DNA of 64,000 nt from Pseudomonas sp. Root71 (GTDB lineage: Bacteria; Pseudomonadota; Gammaproteobacteria; Pseudomonadales; Pseudomonadaceae): NCBI RefSeq assembly GCF_001429045.1, contig NZ_LMHY01000030.1, positions 147,365 to 211,364 of the forward strand, given 5' to 3'. The position numbers and the translations under genes are program-made. A model generated the notes under the pieces. The model saw only the letters and a program-made list of their open reading frames with translations, searched no databases and was not told the origin of the DNA. Shown piece by piece: positions 15,816-25,733 of the stretch (its first letter is position 1; each line of letters starts with the position of its first letter).

Positions 15816-17465
15816 TCAGAAGCCTTGTGGAGTCGAACGAGCGACAATCGCTTCCACATCCAGCCCGCGTGGCAATGCGCCGTACACCCGGCCGCCACCA
15901 TTCAGTCGACTGGCAATAAACGCATCACTGACCACCGCATTCCCGGCTTCCAGCAACAACTTCGCCTGCAGCCCCAGGGCAATGTCCTCAGTCAGTTGCC
16001 GGGCACGGTACTGAATGTCGCTGGTGTCCTTGAAGGCCGCCTGCAATTGATTGATGTGTGCAGCCAGGCGCTTGTCGCCATGGCCATCGCCCAACTCGCT
16101 GAACAGTGCATCGAGCACACCCGGTTCTTTCGACAGGGCACGCAGCACGTCGAGGCACTGCACGTTGCCCGAACCTTCCCAGGTCGAATTCACCGGCGCC
16201 TCGCGGTAGAGGCGCGGCAGGATACTGTCTTCGACATAACCCGCACCGCCCATGCATTCGGCCGCTTCGTTGATCATCGCCGGCGCCCGTTTGCAGATCC
16301 AGTACTTGCCCACCGCCGTCACCAGCCGGGCGAATTTGGCTTCCTGCGAATCGTCCAGATGATCCAGCGCCCGGCCCATGCGCAGGCTCAAGGCCAGGGC
16401 GGCTTCGCTTTCCAGCGCCAGATCCGCCAGCACGTTCTGCATCAATGGCTGTTCGCTGAGCAGCTTGCCGCCAACCGAACGATGAGCGCAGTGATGGCTG
16501 GCCTGGGTCAGCGCCTGGCGCATCAGTGAACTGGAGCCGACCATGCAATCGAAGCGGGTCATGGCCACCATCTCGATGATCGTCGGAACGCCACGGCCCT
16601 CTTCACCGACCATCCACGCCAGTGCGCCACGGAACTCCACTTCGCTGGAGGCGTTGGAACAATTACCGAGCTTGTTCTTCAGGCGCTGGATATAGAACTG
16701 ATTGCGCGTGTCGTCCGGACGATGGCGCGGCAACAGGAAACAGGTCAGGCCCTTGTCGGTCTGCGCCAGAGTCAGGAAGGCGTCGCACATCGGCGCCGAG
16801 CAAAACCATTTGTGCCCAACCAGTTCATAGGCCTGGCCCGGACCGCTGGCACCCACCGGATACGCCTTGGTGGTATTGGCCCGCACATCGGTGCCGCCCT
16901 GCTTCTCGGTCATGGCCATGCCGATGGTGACCCCGGCCTTGTGGGCCATGGCGACATTACGCGGGTCGTATTCGGTGGCGAGGATTTTCGGCAGCCACTT
17001 TTGCGCCAGGTCCGGTTGCAGGCGCATGGCCGGAACGCTGGCGAAGGTCATGGTCAACGGGCAGCCGCTGCCGGCCTCGGCCTGGCTGTGCAGGTAAGTC
17101 ATGGAAGCGCGGGCCACGTGGGCGCCGGACTGCGGATGAGTCCAGGGCAAAGAGGTCAAGCCATGCTCAACCGCCGTACGCATCAGTTCGTGATAAGCCG
17201 GGTGAAACTCCACCAGGTCAATGCGATGACCAAACCGGTCATGGCTGTTGAACACCGGCTTGTTCTGATTGGCCAGGAACCCGGCTTCCATCAACAGGCC
17301 ACCGGCCAGTGCGCCATAGGCGTCGATCCGCGATTCGGCCCAACCGGCCCCGAACCGCCGCGACCACTCCTGCAACGGCAAATCGATGCGGTACAGGTTG
17401 GCGCCGTCCAGTGACGGTGGCTGGTTGGTGACTTCGTGGGTTTCGGCGAACTGATGCAGGTTCAT
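15816..17465 (-). CDS. AidB-like acyl-CoA dehydrogenase
   Basis: This 549-residue flavoprotein resembles E. coli AidB along its length: NQPPSLDGANLY at the start, GAHVARASMTYLHSQAEAG, GMAMTEKQGGTDVRANTT, LKNKLGNCSNASSEVEF and a C-terminal PVNSTWEGSGNVQCLDVLR. AidB is linked to the adaptive response to alkylation and binds DNA and FAD; the natural substrate is uncertain. The ATG at 17465 follows AAAGGAG at good spacing. It stands alone between amn and ladS. Confidence 0.9.
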   Translation of the reverse strand: MNLHQFAETHEVTNQPPSLDGANLYRIDLPLQEWSRRFGAGWAESRIDAYGALAGGLLMEAGFLANQNKPVFNSHDRFGHRIDLVEFHPAYHELMRTAVEHGLTSLPWTHPQSGAHVARASMTYLHSQAEAGSGCPLTMTFASVPAMRLQPDLAQKWLPKILATEYDPRNVAMAHKAGVTIGMAMTEKQGGTDVRANTTKAYPVGASGPGQAYELVGHKWFCSAPMCDAFLTLAQTDKGLTCFLLPRHRPDDTRNQFYIQRLKNKLGNCSNASSEVEFRGALAWMVGEEGRGVPTIIEMVAMTRFDCMVGSSSLMRQALTQASHHCAHRSVGGKLLSEQPLMQNVLADLALESEAALALSLRMGRALDHLDDSQEAKFARLVTAVGKYWICKRAPAMINEAAECMGGAGYVEDSILPRLYREAPVNSTWEGSGNVQCLDVLRALSKEPGVLDALFSELGDGHGDKRLAAHINQLQAAFKDTSDIQYRARQLTEDIALGLQAKLLLEAGNAVVSDAFIASRLNGGGRVYGALPRGLDVEAIVARSTPQGF

Positions 17466-17539
17466 GACAGGGCTCCTTTGGTCGGCCAACTGACATCAGT
17501 TAATCACCGCCCCTCGGCCGATCAAAGTGTCATATCCGC

Positions 17540-19924
17540 CTAACTTCCGGCGCTTTCGCCCTGCTGCAAACAAAGTACACGGCGGTAGAGCGCGGCCTGC
17601 AATTCCTCGAATTTCACCGGCTTGTTCAAGTGATCAATCACCGCGCCGGTCGGGCAGCGCTCACGGTCACCGTTCAGGGCGATCAAGAACAACGGCAGTT
17701 CGGCATAACCAGGTAACGCGCGGATCCGGCAGCACACCGACTCACCGCCCAATAGCGGCAACTGACAATCGACCAGCACCGCGTCGAACACTTCGCGCTG
17801 CAGGAGATCGAGAGCAGCATCGACGCTGTCGGCCGTACGTACGCGAAAGCCCAGCTTGAGCAACATGCCGCGCATCACCAACTGGCTGATGTCGTTGTCA
17901 TCCACCAACAGCACGGCACAATCCTGAGGCAAGCGCAGGCGCGGAAAGTCCCGGGTCATCAATGGCGTCACCGGACGCTCGACTACCGGCAGCCCGACTT
18001 CCACATCCAGCTGAAACCGGCTGCCGCGTCCTGGCTCGGAGCGGTGTGTCAGGCGTCCACCGAGCAACTCGACCAACTGTCGGCAAATCGCCAGGCCAAC
18101 ACCCAGGCCGCCGTATTCACGGGTCATCGAGCCATCGAGCTGGAAGAACCGTTGATACATTGTGGCCTCCCCCAAATCGGTGAAACCAATGCCCGTGTCA
18201 ATCACCGCAAAGGTCAACGCCAGCCGGTCGGGCTCAATGGTCTTGCCGGTCACCCGCAGGGCCAGGCCGCCGACCTTGGTGAACTTGATGGCGTTATCCA
18301 GCAGGCATTCCAGGCACTGCGCGATCTTGACGTTGTCGCCGCGCAAACGATCCGGCACACCTGGCGCGACATCGACCTTGAAGTCCAGCGACTTGCCCGA
18401 CGCATTGCCCTCGAACTGCGTGCGCAGTGCCTCGACCATGCCACGCAAGCTGAAGGTGTCGGCCGAGGCCTTGAGTTTGCCGGCCTGCAATTCGGTGAGG
18501 GTGAGGATGCCGTTGACCATGCGCATCATGTCCCGCGCCGATCCAGACGCCGTCTGCTGGTACTGCTCGAGCTCCGGGTCCATTTCGACCGTTTGCATCA
18601 GTTCCAGCGAACCGATCACACCGTTCATGGGCGTGCGCAATTCGTGGGTCAGGGTGGCAAGGAACTCGTCCTTGAGTTTGTTACTGCGGGCCAGTTGCTG
18701 GTTGAGGACTTCAAGCTTCTGGCTGGCGTCGAACAGGGTCTGAGCCTGCTGCTCGCGCATGGCGTTGATGCGGTCGGCCAGCGCCAGGGACAGCAGCGCC
18801 ACTTCAATGGCCGAACCGATCTGGCTGGAGTACATGGTCAGGAACACGTTCGGCAGGTAACCCAGCACCATCAGCGTATTGACGATGCCGCCGAGCAAAA
18901 ACGCCGACCAGGCAATGATGAAATACCGCGCCACCCGCAGGCCGCGCAACCAGGCAAAGATCCCGGCGGCAAAAATCACCACGGTGAACGTCAGCGCCAG
19001 GGCCGTGGCCAGGCGTAAGGCCAGGGCGTAGCTGGTCATCAATGACAGGCCGACCACCAGCGCACCGAAGCCAACCAGCGCCAGCAACAGGCGGTCGAGC
19101 CAGCGACTGTGGGTTGCCATTTGCAGGAAACTGCGGGCGAACTGACTGCCGAACAGCCCGGCACAGCCGATGAAAAACGGCGTTGCGGCGTTGGCCCACC
19201 ATGGATTGTCCGGCCAGAAATACTGCACGGCCGCACCGTTTACCGACAGCTGATACAAGCCGAACGAGGCGATATAGAAGATGTAGTAGAGGTAACTGGT
19301 GTCGCGCACGCTGAGGTAGATGAACAGGTTGTAGACCAGCATCCCCAGCAACACGCCGTAGATCAGCCCCAGTACATAGAGGCGCACGGGCTGCTCCTCG
19401 AGGTAGGCGGTGCTCGACCACAAGGTGACCGGCGCCTGGATCGAGCCTTCGCTTTGCAAGCGCATGAATACGGTTTCGGCCTGATCGGGCTTGAACGTCA
19501 GGTCGAACAGATAATTGTTCTGACGAATCTCGCGGCTGTTGAAGGGCAAGGCATCGCCGGTCTGACTGACCAACTGATAGTTGCCGGCCGCATCGGGCAA
19601 ATAGAGATCGAGGCGATCGAGGGGCGGATAGGCCAGTTCCAGCAGCCAGGTCCTTTGCGCCGCCGGATTGGCCGGACGGTAATGCAGGTCGATTTTCAGC
19701 CAGAACACCGAACGCGAGTACCCGGCGTTGAGCGTGTCCTTGTGGTGCGGTTTGAAGTTGCCGGCCGCCGCTTGCGCACGGATATCCGCGATGGTCGCCT
19801 GACCACTTGCGTCCTCATAGACCTGCAAGGTTCGGCCCAAGGGGAGGCTTTGAGTGAACTCATCGAACTCGACGGCGTTTGCCAGGAGGGGCAAACACAA
19901 CAGCAACATCAGCAAATAGCGCAT
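17540..19924 (-). CDS. ladS: Hybrid sensor histidine kinase LadS (7TM-DISM, kinase, receiver)
   Basis: This 794-residue protein has a signal peptide (MRYLLMLLLCLPLLANA), a periplasmic 7TMR-DISM extracellular domain (about 20-175), seven membrane helices (about 183-390), a histidine kinase core with H427 in THELRTP, N-box N544 and DTGIG at 576-580, and a receiver with phospho-acceptor D719 and K768. This matches LadS, which in P. aeruginosa acts through GacS to raise rsmY/rsmZ and favour biofilm and type VI secretion over acute virulence. Position beside thiD also matches. All catalytic residues are intact. There is no separate phosphotransfer domain. Confidence 0.9.
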   Translation of the reverse strand: MRYLLMLLLCLPLLANAVEFDEFTQSLPLGRTLQVYEDASGQATIADIRAQAAAGNFKPHHKDTLNAGYSRSVFWLKIDLHYRPANPAAQRTWLLELAYPPLDRLDLYLPDAAGNYQLVSQTGDALPFNSREIRQNNYLFDLTFKPDQAETVFMRLQSEGSIQAPVTLWSSTAYLEEQPVRLYVLGLIYGVLLGMLVYNLFIYLSVRDTSYLYYIFYIASFGLYQLSVNGAAVQYFWPDNPWWANAATPFFIGCAGLFGSQFARSFLQMATHSRWLDRLLLALVGFGALVVGLSLMTSYALALRLATALALTFTVVIFAAGIFAWLRGLRVARYFIIAWSAFLLGGIVNTLMVLGYLPNVFLTMYSSQIGSAIEVALLSLALADRINAMREQQAQTLFDASQKLEVLNQQLARSNKLKDEFLATLTHELRTPMNGVIGSLELMQTVEMDPELEQYQQTASGSARDMMRMVNGILTLTELQAGKLKASADTFSLRGMVEALRTQFEGNASGKSLDFKVDVAPGVPDRLRGDNVKIAQCLECLLDNAIKFTKVGGLALRVTGKTIEPDRLALTFAVIDTGIGFTDLGEATMYQRFFQLDGSMTREYGGLGVGLAICRQLVELLGGRLTHRSEPGRGSRFQLDVEVGLPVVERPVTPLMTRDFPRLRLPQDCAVLLVDDNDISQLVMRGMLLKLGFRVRTADSVDAALDLLQREVFDAVLVDCQLPLLGGESVCCRIRALPGYAELPLFLIALNGDRERCPTGAVIDHLNKPVKFEELQAALYRRVLCLQQGESAGS

Positions 19925-20228
19925 TGAAGCCCCAGCGTGGCCTGTCCGGTTCTGTCAGGAAGCCCCCCATTCCTTTTGAGCAGACGTAAAACCGGCATCA
20001 CCTGTTATTGGTTTGGATCCACTCTAGCATAGCCGTTGATGGCCATTAAACACCATTGAAATTTTTCCTGAAAAGGCTCTAGGACGGGCATTTCAGCGGC
20101 ATAACTGAACGATTATCAATGGCAGGAAAATCATCCAGGCAAGGGTGCTGTCCCCTTCGCCACAATGTATCGACCAAACACACCGCCACAACACCCGGAA
20201 AACAGGTTTGGTGGTAAGCTCGCGCACC
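19925..20228. promoter_or_regulatory. Divergent region between ladS and thiD
   Basis: This 304-base gap separates ladS (leftward) from thiD (rightward) and must hold both promoters. I looked for a thiamine pyrophosphate riboswitch ahead of thiD and saw no recognisable thi-box core (CTGAGA and partner). No gene or repeat is evident. Confidence 0.45.
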
Positions 20229-21026
20229 ATGAATATCTACAGCTCTCGCCCCGTTGTCCTCTGTCTCTCCGGCCACGACCCAAGTGGTGGCGCCGGCTTG
20301 CAGGCAGATATCGAAGCCCTGCTCGCTCAGGGTTGCCATGCGGCTCCGGCCGTCACCGCCCTGACCGTGCAAGACACCGTCAATGTCACGGACTTCCGCG
20401 TCCTTGACCGTGAGTGGGTATTGGCCCAGGCCAATGCCGTGCTCAACGACTCCGAAGTCGCGGCGGTCAAACTGGGCATGCTCGGTTCCCTGGAAATGGT
20501 CGACACCGTGGTCGAACTGCTTTCGGCGCACCCGCATTTGCCGGTGGTTTGCGATCCGGTGCTGCGCGCCGGCGGCGGCGGACGCCTGGGCAAGGACGAA
20601 GTCGGCTACGCCATGCGCGAGCGTCTGCTGCCCTTGTCGATCATTGCGACCCCCAACCTTCCCGAAGCCCGCATCCTCGCCGAACTGCCCGAAGGCACCG
20701 CGGACGAGTGCGCTGAAAAACTCTTGCCGTTCGTCAAACACCTGCTGATCACCGGCGGCCACGGCGACGAAACCGAAATCCACAACCGCCTGTATAGCCG
20801 CGATGGCCTGCGCGAAACCTATACCTGCCAGCGTTTGCCGGGCAGTTATCACGGTTCCGGTTGCACCCTGGCAAGTGCCTTGGCCGGTCGTCTGGCCCAG
20901 GGCGAAAACCTCGCCAGCGCCGTGCAGACCGCGCTTAACTACACGTGGCGCACCCTGCGTGATGCCGAGCAACTGGGCAAAGGCCAGTTCGTGCCGCGCC
21001 GTTTGCCGCTGGATTTCTGTTCGTAA
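20229..21026 (+). CDS. thiD: Hydroxymethylpyrimidine/phosphomethylpyrimidine kinase
   Basis: This 265-residue ribokinase-fold enzyme phosphorylates HMP and then HMP-P to HMP-PP for thiamine synthesis. It has LSGHDPSGGAGLQADIEA near the N-terminus, VCDPVLRAGGGG near 107, TPNLPEA, and the anion-hole/catalytic end motif HGSGCTLASALA. The ATG at 20229 gives the normal family N-terminus. It is followed after 30 bases by thiE, the next pathway gene. Confidence 0.94.
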   Translation: MNIYSSRPVVLCLSGHDPSGGAGLQADIEALLAQGCHAAPAVTALTVQDTVNVTDFRVLDREWVLAQANAVLNDSEVAAVKLGMLGSLEMVDTVVELLSAHPHLPVVCDPVLRAGGGGRLGKDEVGYAMRERLLPLSIIATPNLPEARILAELPEGTADECAEKLLPFVKHLLITGGHGDETEIHNRLYSRDGLRETYTCQRLPGSYHGSGCTLASALAGRLAQGENLASAVQTALNYTWRTLRDAEQLGKGQFVPRRLPLDFCS

Positions 21027-21056
21027 CTTCTATTCGTATGCGGTGAGGCTTCTCCG

Positions 21057-21680
21057 ATGAAACTACGTGGCCTGTACGCCATTACCGATAGCCATTTGCT
21101 GGACGGTAAGTTGCTCAAGTACGTGGAGGCGGCGCTGGAAGGCGGCGTCACCTTGCTGCAATACCGCGACAAGAGCAGCGACGAAGCCCGCCGTCTGCGT
21201 GAGGCCGAAGCCTTGCGCGGGCTGTGCGAACGTTACAAGACGCAGTTGATCATCAATGACGACGCCGAGTTGGCGGCACGCCTGAACGTGGGCGTGCACT
21301 TGGGCCAGACCGACGGCCCGTTGACCCCGGCCCGTGCACTGCTCGGGCGCCAGGCGATCATCGGCTCGACCTGCCACGCGCAGCTCGAACTGGCCGAACA
21401 GGCCGCCAGGGAAGGCGCCAGCTATGTCGCCTTCGGCCGCTTCTTCAATTCGAACACCAAGCCCGGTGCACCGACCTGCAGCCTCGACCTGCTCGACCAG
21501 GCCCGCAAACAGCTGCACCTGCCGATCTGTGCGATCGGCGGTATCACCCTGGATAACGCCGCCCCACTGGTGGCCCATGGCGTCGATCTGCTGGCGGTGG
21601 TGCATGGCCTGTTCGGCGCCGAGAGCACGGCTGAAGTGACCCGCCGCGCCCGCGCCTTCAACGAATTGTTTTCTATTTAA
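21057..21680 (+). CDS. thiE: Thiamine-phosphate synthase
   Basis: This 207-residue TIM-barrel enzyme joins HMP-PP and thiazole phosphate to give thiamine phosphate. Motifs in order are LYAITDS, LLQYRDKSS, LIINDDAELA, GVHLGQTD, GSTCH, YVAFGRFFNS and ICAIGGITLDNA. It completes a thiD-thiE pair and is followed 28 bases later by hemL. Confidence 0.95.
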   Translation: MKLRGLYAITDSHLLDGKLLKYVEAALEGGVTLLQYRDKSSDEARRLREAEALRGLCERYKTQLIINDDAELAARLNVGVHLGQTDGPLTPARALLGRQAIIGSTCHAQLELAEQAAREGASYVAFGRFFNSNTKPGAPTCSLDLLDQARKQLHLPICAIGGITLDNAAPLVAHGVDLLAVVHGLFGAESTAEVTRRARAFNELFSI

Positions 21681-21708
21681 GCTTTAAATCTGATTTGAGA
21701 GCCCGATC

Positions 21709-22992
21709 ATGTCTCGTTCCGAAACCCTGTTTGCCAATGCCCAGAAACACATTCCCGGTGGCGTGAACTCGCCGGTTCGCGCGTTCAAGAGCGTCGGCGG
21801 CACGCCGCTGTTCTTCAAGCACGCCGAAGGCGCCTACGTCACCGACGAAGACGACAAGCGCTATGTGGATTACGTCGGTTCCTGGGGTCCGATGATTCTC
21901 GGCCACAGCCACCCGGACGTACTGGACGCGGTGCGTAAACAGCTTGAGCACGGTCTGTCCTACGGCGCCCCGACCGAGATGGAAACGCAGATGGCCGACC
22001 TGGTCTGCTCCCTCGTGCCGTCGATGGAAATGGTGCGCATGGTCAGCTCCGGCACCGAAGCGACCATGAGCGCCATTCGCCTGGCCCGCGGCTTCACCGG
22101 TCGCGACAGCATTATCAAGTTCGAAGGCTGCTACCACGGTCACTCCGACAGCCTGCTGGTCAAGGCCGGCTCCGGCGCACTGACCCAAGGCGTACCGAGC
22201 TCGGCCGGTGTACCGGCGGCATTCGCCAAACACACCCTGACCCTGCCGTTCAACGACATCGACGCGGTAGAAACCATGCTCGCCGAAGTCGGCCAGGACG
22301 TGGCCTGCATCATCGTCGAGCCAGTGGCCGGCAACATGAACTGCGTACCGCCGGCACCGGGCTTCCTCGAAGGCCTGCGGACCCTGTGCGACAAGCACGG
22401 CGTGGTGCTGATTTTCGACGAAGTCATGACCGGCTTCCGTGTCGCCCTCGGCGGTGCCCAGGCGTACTACGGCGTGACGCCAGACCTGACCACCTTCGGC
22501 AAGATCATCGGTGGCGGCATGCCGGTCGGCTGCTTTGGCGGCAAGCGCGAAATCATGCAGCGCATCGCCCCGCTGGGCCCGGTCTACCAGGCCGGCACCC
22601 TGTCCGGTAACCCGCTGGCGATGGCAGCCGGCCTGACCACCCTGCGCCTGATCAGCCGCCCGGGCTTCCACGCCGAGCTGACCGACTACACCACTCGCCT
22701 GCTCGACGGCCTGCAACAGCGCGCCGATGCGGCCGGCATTCCGTTCGTGACCACCCAGGCCGGCGGCATGTTCGGCCTGTACTTCAGCGGTGCCGACGAC
22801 ATCGTCACCTTCGATGACGTCATGGCCAGCGACGCAGCCCTGTTCGGTCGCTTCTTCCACCTGATGCTCGAAGGTGGCGTGTACCTGGCTCCGAGCGCAT
22901 TCGAAGCCGGTTTCACTTCGATCGCCCACGGCGAAGCTGAACTGAAGCTGACCCTGGACGCCGCCGAGCGCGCCTTCGCGGCCTTGAAGTAA
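21709..22992 (+). CDS. hemL: Glutamate-1-semialdehyde 2,1-aminomutase
   Basis: This 427-residue PLP enzyme makes 5-aminolevulinate for haem in the C5 pathway. K265 in TTFGKIIGGGMP is the PLP lysine at the same number as in E. coli; FDEVMTGFR and SSGTEATMSA are also present. Length is standard. A strong terminator hairpin follows the stop, so thiD-thiE-hemL may form one unit. Confidence 0.97.
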   Translation: MSRSETLFANAQKHIPGGVNSPVRAFKSVGGTPLFFKHAEGAYVTDEDDKRYVDYVGSWGPMILGHSHPDVLDAVRKQLEHGLSYGAPTEMETQMADLVCSLVPSMEMVRMVSSGTEATMSAIRLARGFTGRDSIIKFEGCYHGHSDSLLVKAGSGALTQGVPSSAGVPAAFAKHTLTLPFNDIDAVETMLAEVGQDVACIIVEPVAGNMNCVPPAPGFLEGLRTLCDKHGVVLIFDEVMTGFRVALGGAQAYYGVTPDLTTFGKIIGGGMPVGCFGGKREIMQRIAPLGPVYQAGTLSGNPLAMAAGLTTLRLISRPGFHAELTDYTTRLLDGLQQRADAAGIPFVTTQAGGMFGLYFSGADDIVTFDDVMASDAALFGRFFHLMLEGGVYLAPSAFEAGFTSIAHGEAELKLTLDAAERAFAALK

Positions 22993-23001
22993 CGCTCAAA
23001 T

Positions 23002-23033
23002 GCTGACGCTGGCCCTTGCCAGCGTCAGCTTTC
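23002..23033 (+). terminator. Terminator after hemL
   Basis: A 12-base perfect stem (GCTGACGCTGGC with GCCAGCGTCAGC) and a 4-base loop begin 10 bases after the hemL stop and end in TTTC. The uridine run is short, so termination strength is uncertain. Confidence 0.75.
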
Positions 23034-23128
23034 GCCGGCATTCCCACGATTTTTCCTGCTCGTCTGCCAATAATCCCCCGCAAAGTGGGCGATAAATTTC
23101 CCGCGCAGCAGAAAAACGAGTAAAGACT

Positions 23129-23158
23129 TTGTAAGGTTGGCCCTGCTTATTTCATAAT
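23129..23158 (+). promoter_or_regulatory. Probable sigma-70 promoter of the Sel1-repeat gene
   Basis: TTGTAA (23129-23134) and CATAAT (23153-23158) are spaced by 18 bases in an AT-rich stretch, 60 bases ahead of the start codon. Confidence 0.45.
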
Positions 23159-23217
23159 GCGCGCTTATTGGATCCCCTCGATGGGTCCGCGCGCCCTTCA
23201 GAGGTAAGTCGATTCCC

Positions 23218-23772
23218 ATGAACCGCACCGGCCGCACCCTTGCACTGGGCTGCCTGTTGCTTCTTCAGCCCCTGCTCACGCACGCACAAGCAGGCGGCAA
23301 CTCGTTGTTAATCCCAGCGATGGGTCGCTGCACCCTCAATACCCAGCCGCAAGACCTGGAACAGGCGCTCGCCGCCTGCCAGAAAGCGTCGGAAGAAGGG
23401 GATGCGCAAGCGCAATACGAGTTGGGTGAGTTCTACTACGAAGGCAAAAACACACCGCGCGACCTCAATCAGGCCCTGAGCTATTTCGAAAAAGCCTCGC
23501 TGCAAGGCCACGCCCAGGCACAATTCAAACTCGGCACCATGTTCTTCCACGGCGAAGGCGTGCCGGCCAATAACGTTCAGGCGTACATCCTGCTGAAGAT
23601 GGCAGCGGTCAACGGCGCCGAAGACGCCCTGGACACCGCCGACGAAGTCACCGAGAAAATGCCCCGCGAAGAACTGGAGCTTGCGACCCAGGTGCTCGGG
23701 CAAATTTTCCGTAAATATTTGATGGAATTGCAAAGCGCTGACGGGCGTACGCCTTTCGCGCCACTGCCCTGA
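23218..23772 (+). CDS. Exported Sel1-repeat (TPR-like) protein
   Basis: This 184-residue protein has a signal peptide (MNRTGRTLALGCLLLLQPLL, cleavage after HAQA) and two Sel1-like repeats at about residues 60-95 and 96-131 (AQAQYELGEFYYEG, AQAQFKLGTMFFHGEGV). Such repeats usually mediate protein contacts in the periplasm. Partner and role are unknown. It stands alone between hemL and a REP pair. Confidence 0.85.
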   Translation: MNRTGRTLALGCLLLLQPLLTHAQAGGNSLLIPAMGRCTLNTQPQDLEQALAACQKASEEGDAQAQYELGEFYYEGKNTPRDLNQALSYFEKASLQGHAQAQFKLGTMFFHGEGVPANNVQAYILLKMAAVNGAEDALDTADEVTEKMPREELELATQVLGQIFRKYLMELQSADGRTPFAPLP

Positions 23773-23795
23773 TTCTGTGTTGATCTGACTGGCCC

Positions 23796-23884
23796 CATCG
23801 CGAGCAAGCTCGCTCCCACATTTGATCTCTGGCGCTCACAAAACCTGTGTGCGCCGCAATTCCCTGTGGGAGCGAGCTTGCTCC
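23796..23884. repeat. REP-type inverted pair, GAGCAAGCTCGC family, right arm truncated
   Basis: The left arm CATCGCGAGCAAGCTCGCTC is complete. The right arm TGTGGGAGCGAGCTTGCTC breaks off into CGGGCGG instead of CGCGATGG. The spacer itself holds an inverted repeat (GGCGCTCACA with TGTGTGCGCC). Confidence 0.85.
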
Positions 23885-23924
23885 GGGCGGCGTTCCGACG
23901 ATGGGGGCGACTCGGTCTTGAGAC

Positions 23925-24254
23925 TTACTTCTCAGGCATCGGCATCGGAAACGGCATGACATTGCCGACCGCGCCACGGGCTTCGCTGATTTTTGGTGTG
24001 CCCATACGCTCGACTTCATCGATGCGCACGATCGAATGCATTGGCACAAAACTGCGCACCACGCCTTCGAACTGAGCCTTGAGCTTTTCTTCGCTCGGAT
24101 CGACGACCATTTGCGTGCGCTCGCCAAAGACGAACTCTTCCACTTCCAGAAAGCCCCACAGATCACTTTGATAGATCTGCTTGGCATACATTTCGAACAC
24201 CTGGCCCTGGTTGAGGAAAATCACCTTGTAGATTGGAGCTTCACGTTTGGTCAT
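23925..24254 (-). CDS. DUF1820 family protein
   Basis: This 109-residue soluble protein (MTKREAPIYKVIFLNQGQVF, then YAKQIYQSDLWGFLEVEEFVF) matches DUF1820, short proteins of unknown function conserved in gammaproteobacteria and usually beside miaB, as here. The ATG at 24254 gives the family start; the frame is open 40 codons further upstream but without resemblance. The C-terminus is methionine- and proline-rich (MPFPMPMPEK). Confidence 0.85.
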   Translation of the reverse strand: MTKREAPIYKVIFLNQGQVFEMYAKQIYQSDLWGFLEVEEFVFGERTQMVVDPSEEKLKAQFEGVVRSFVPMHSIVRIDEVERMGTPKISEARGAVGNVMPFPMPMPEK

Positions 24255-24390
24255 GGCAGGCGAGCAACACATCGGGGGATAAAAATGAGGGCGCGAACTA
24301 TAGCATAGCCATCGGACGCGCAGCGGTAGGAACCTGGGTACATGTTCCCTATAATGCGCGGTTCTTTGAATCACGTGATGACTCTATTCC

Positions 24391-25719
24391 ATGGCCAAGA
24401 AGCTTTACATCGAAACCCACGGTTGCCAGATGAACGAGTACGACAGCTCGCGCATGGTCGATCTGCTGGGCGAACATCAGGCCCTGGAAGTCACCGCCCG
24501 CGCTGAAGACGCCGACGTGATCCTGCTCAACACCTGCTCGATCCGCGAACGTGCACAGGACCGGGTCTATTCCCAACTCGGTCGCTGGCGCGAACTGAAG
24601 CTGGCCAACCCGGACATGGTGATCGCCGTCGGCGGTTGCGTGGCCAGCCAGGAAGGCGCGGCCATTCGTGATCGCGCGCCGTACGTCGACGTGGTCTTCG
24701 GCCCGCAGACCCTGCACCGCCTGCCGGAAATGATCGACGCCGCGCGCAGCAGCAAGCTGCCGCAAGTTGACGTCTCGTTCCCGGAAATCGAAAAATTCGA
24801 CCATTTGCCCGAGCCCCGCATCGACGGCCCGAGCGCTTACGTGTCGGTGATGGAAGGTTGCAGCAAGTACTGCACGTTCTGCGTGGTGCCCTACACCCGC
24901 GGCGAAGAAGTCAGCCGGCCGTTCGACGACGTGCTTGCCGAGATCATTCACCTGGCCGAAAACGGCGTGCGCGAAGTGACGCTGCTGGGGCAGAACGTCA
25001 ACGGCTATCGTGGGACGACTCATGATGGGCGCCTGGCGGATCTGGCCGAGCTGATCCGCGTGGTCGCCGCGGTCGACGGCATCGACCGCATCCGCTACAC
25101 CACGTCACACCCGCTGGAGTTCTCCGACAGCCTGATCCAGGCCCACGCTGACGTGCCGGAGCTGGTCAAACACCTGCACTTGCCGGTGCAATCGGGCTCG
25201 GACCGAATTCTCGCGGCGATGAAGCGCAACCACACCGCGTTGGAATACAAATCCAAACTGCGCAAGCTGCGCGCCGCCGTACCGGGGATCTGCATCAGTT
25301 CGGACTTCATCGTCGGCTTCCCGGGCGAGACCGAGAAAGATTTCGAACAAACCATGAAGCTGATTGCCGACGTGGGTTTCGACTTTTCCTACTCGTTCGT
25401 CTACAGCCAGCGCCCGGGCACTCCGGCCGCCGACCTGGCCGATGACACTCCGGAAGAGCTGAAAAAAGAACGCCTGAACGCACTGCAACATCGCTTGAAC
25501 CAGCAAGGTTTCGAGATCAGCCGACAAATGGTCGGTTCGATCCAGCGGATCCTGGTGACCGATTACTCGAAAAAGGACCCGGGCGAACTGCAGGGCCGAA
25601 CCGAGAATAACCGGATCGTCAACTTCCGCTGCGACAATCCGACCCTGATCGGCCAGTTCGCGGATGTGCACATCGATGCCGCGCAGCCGCACTCGCTGCG
25701 GGGCTCGCTGATCCAGTAA
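24391..25719 (+). CDS. miaB: tRNA-2-methylthio-N6-dimethylallyladenosine synthase
   Basis: This 442-residue radical-SAM methylthiotransferase adds the methylthio group to i6A37 of tRNAs reading U-starting codons. The auxiliary cluster cysteines are C12, C49 and C83, and the SAM cluster cysteines are C157, C161 and C164 (GCSKYCTFC). A C-terminal TRAM domain follows (VTDYSKKDPGELQGRTENN). All six cluster ligands are intact. It opens the miaB-ybeZ-ybeY-ybeX-lnt region, though a REP pair separates it from ybeZ. Confidence 0.97.
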   Translation: MAKKLYIETHGCQMNEYDSSRMVDLLGEHQALEVTARAEDADVILLNTCSIRERAQDRVYSQLGRWRELKLANPDMVIAVGGCVASQEGAAIRDRAPYVDVVFGPQTLHRLPEMIDAARSSKLPQVDVSFPEIEKFDHLPEPRIDGPSAYVSVMEGCSKYCTFCVVPYTRGEEVSRPFDDVLAEIIHLAENGVREVTLLGQNVNGYRGTTHDGRLADLAELIRVVAAVDGIDRIRYTTSHPLEFSDSLIQAHADVPELVKHLHLPVQSGSDRILAAMKRNHTALEYKSKLRKLRAAVPGICISSDFIVGFPGETEKDFEQTMKLIADVGFDFSYSFVYSQRPGTPAADLADDTPEELKKERLNALQHRLNQQGFEISRQMVGSIQRILVTDYSKKDPGELQGRTENNRIVNFRCDNPTLIGQFADVHIDAAQPHSLRGSLIQ

Positions 25720-25733
25720 TACCGCATCCCCCT

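Noticed and set aside
20000..20228. Possible thiamine pyrophosphate riboswitch ahead of thiD
   Set aside because: The conserved thi-box core and its pairing partner are not recognisable, and the leader is short; nothing beyond the gene's role suggests it.
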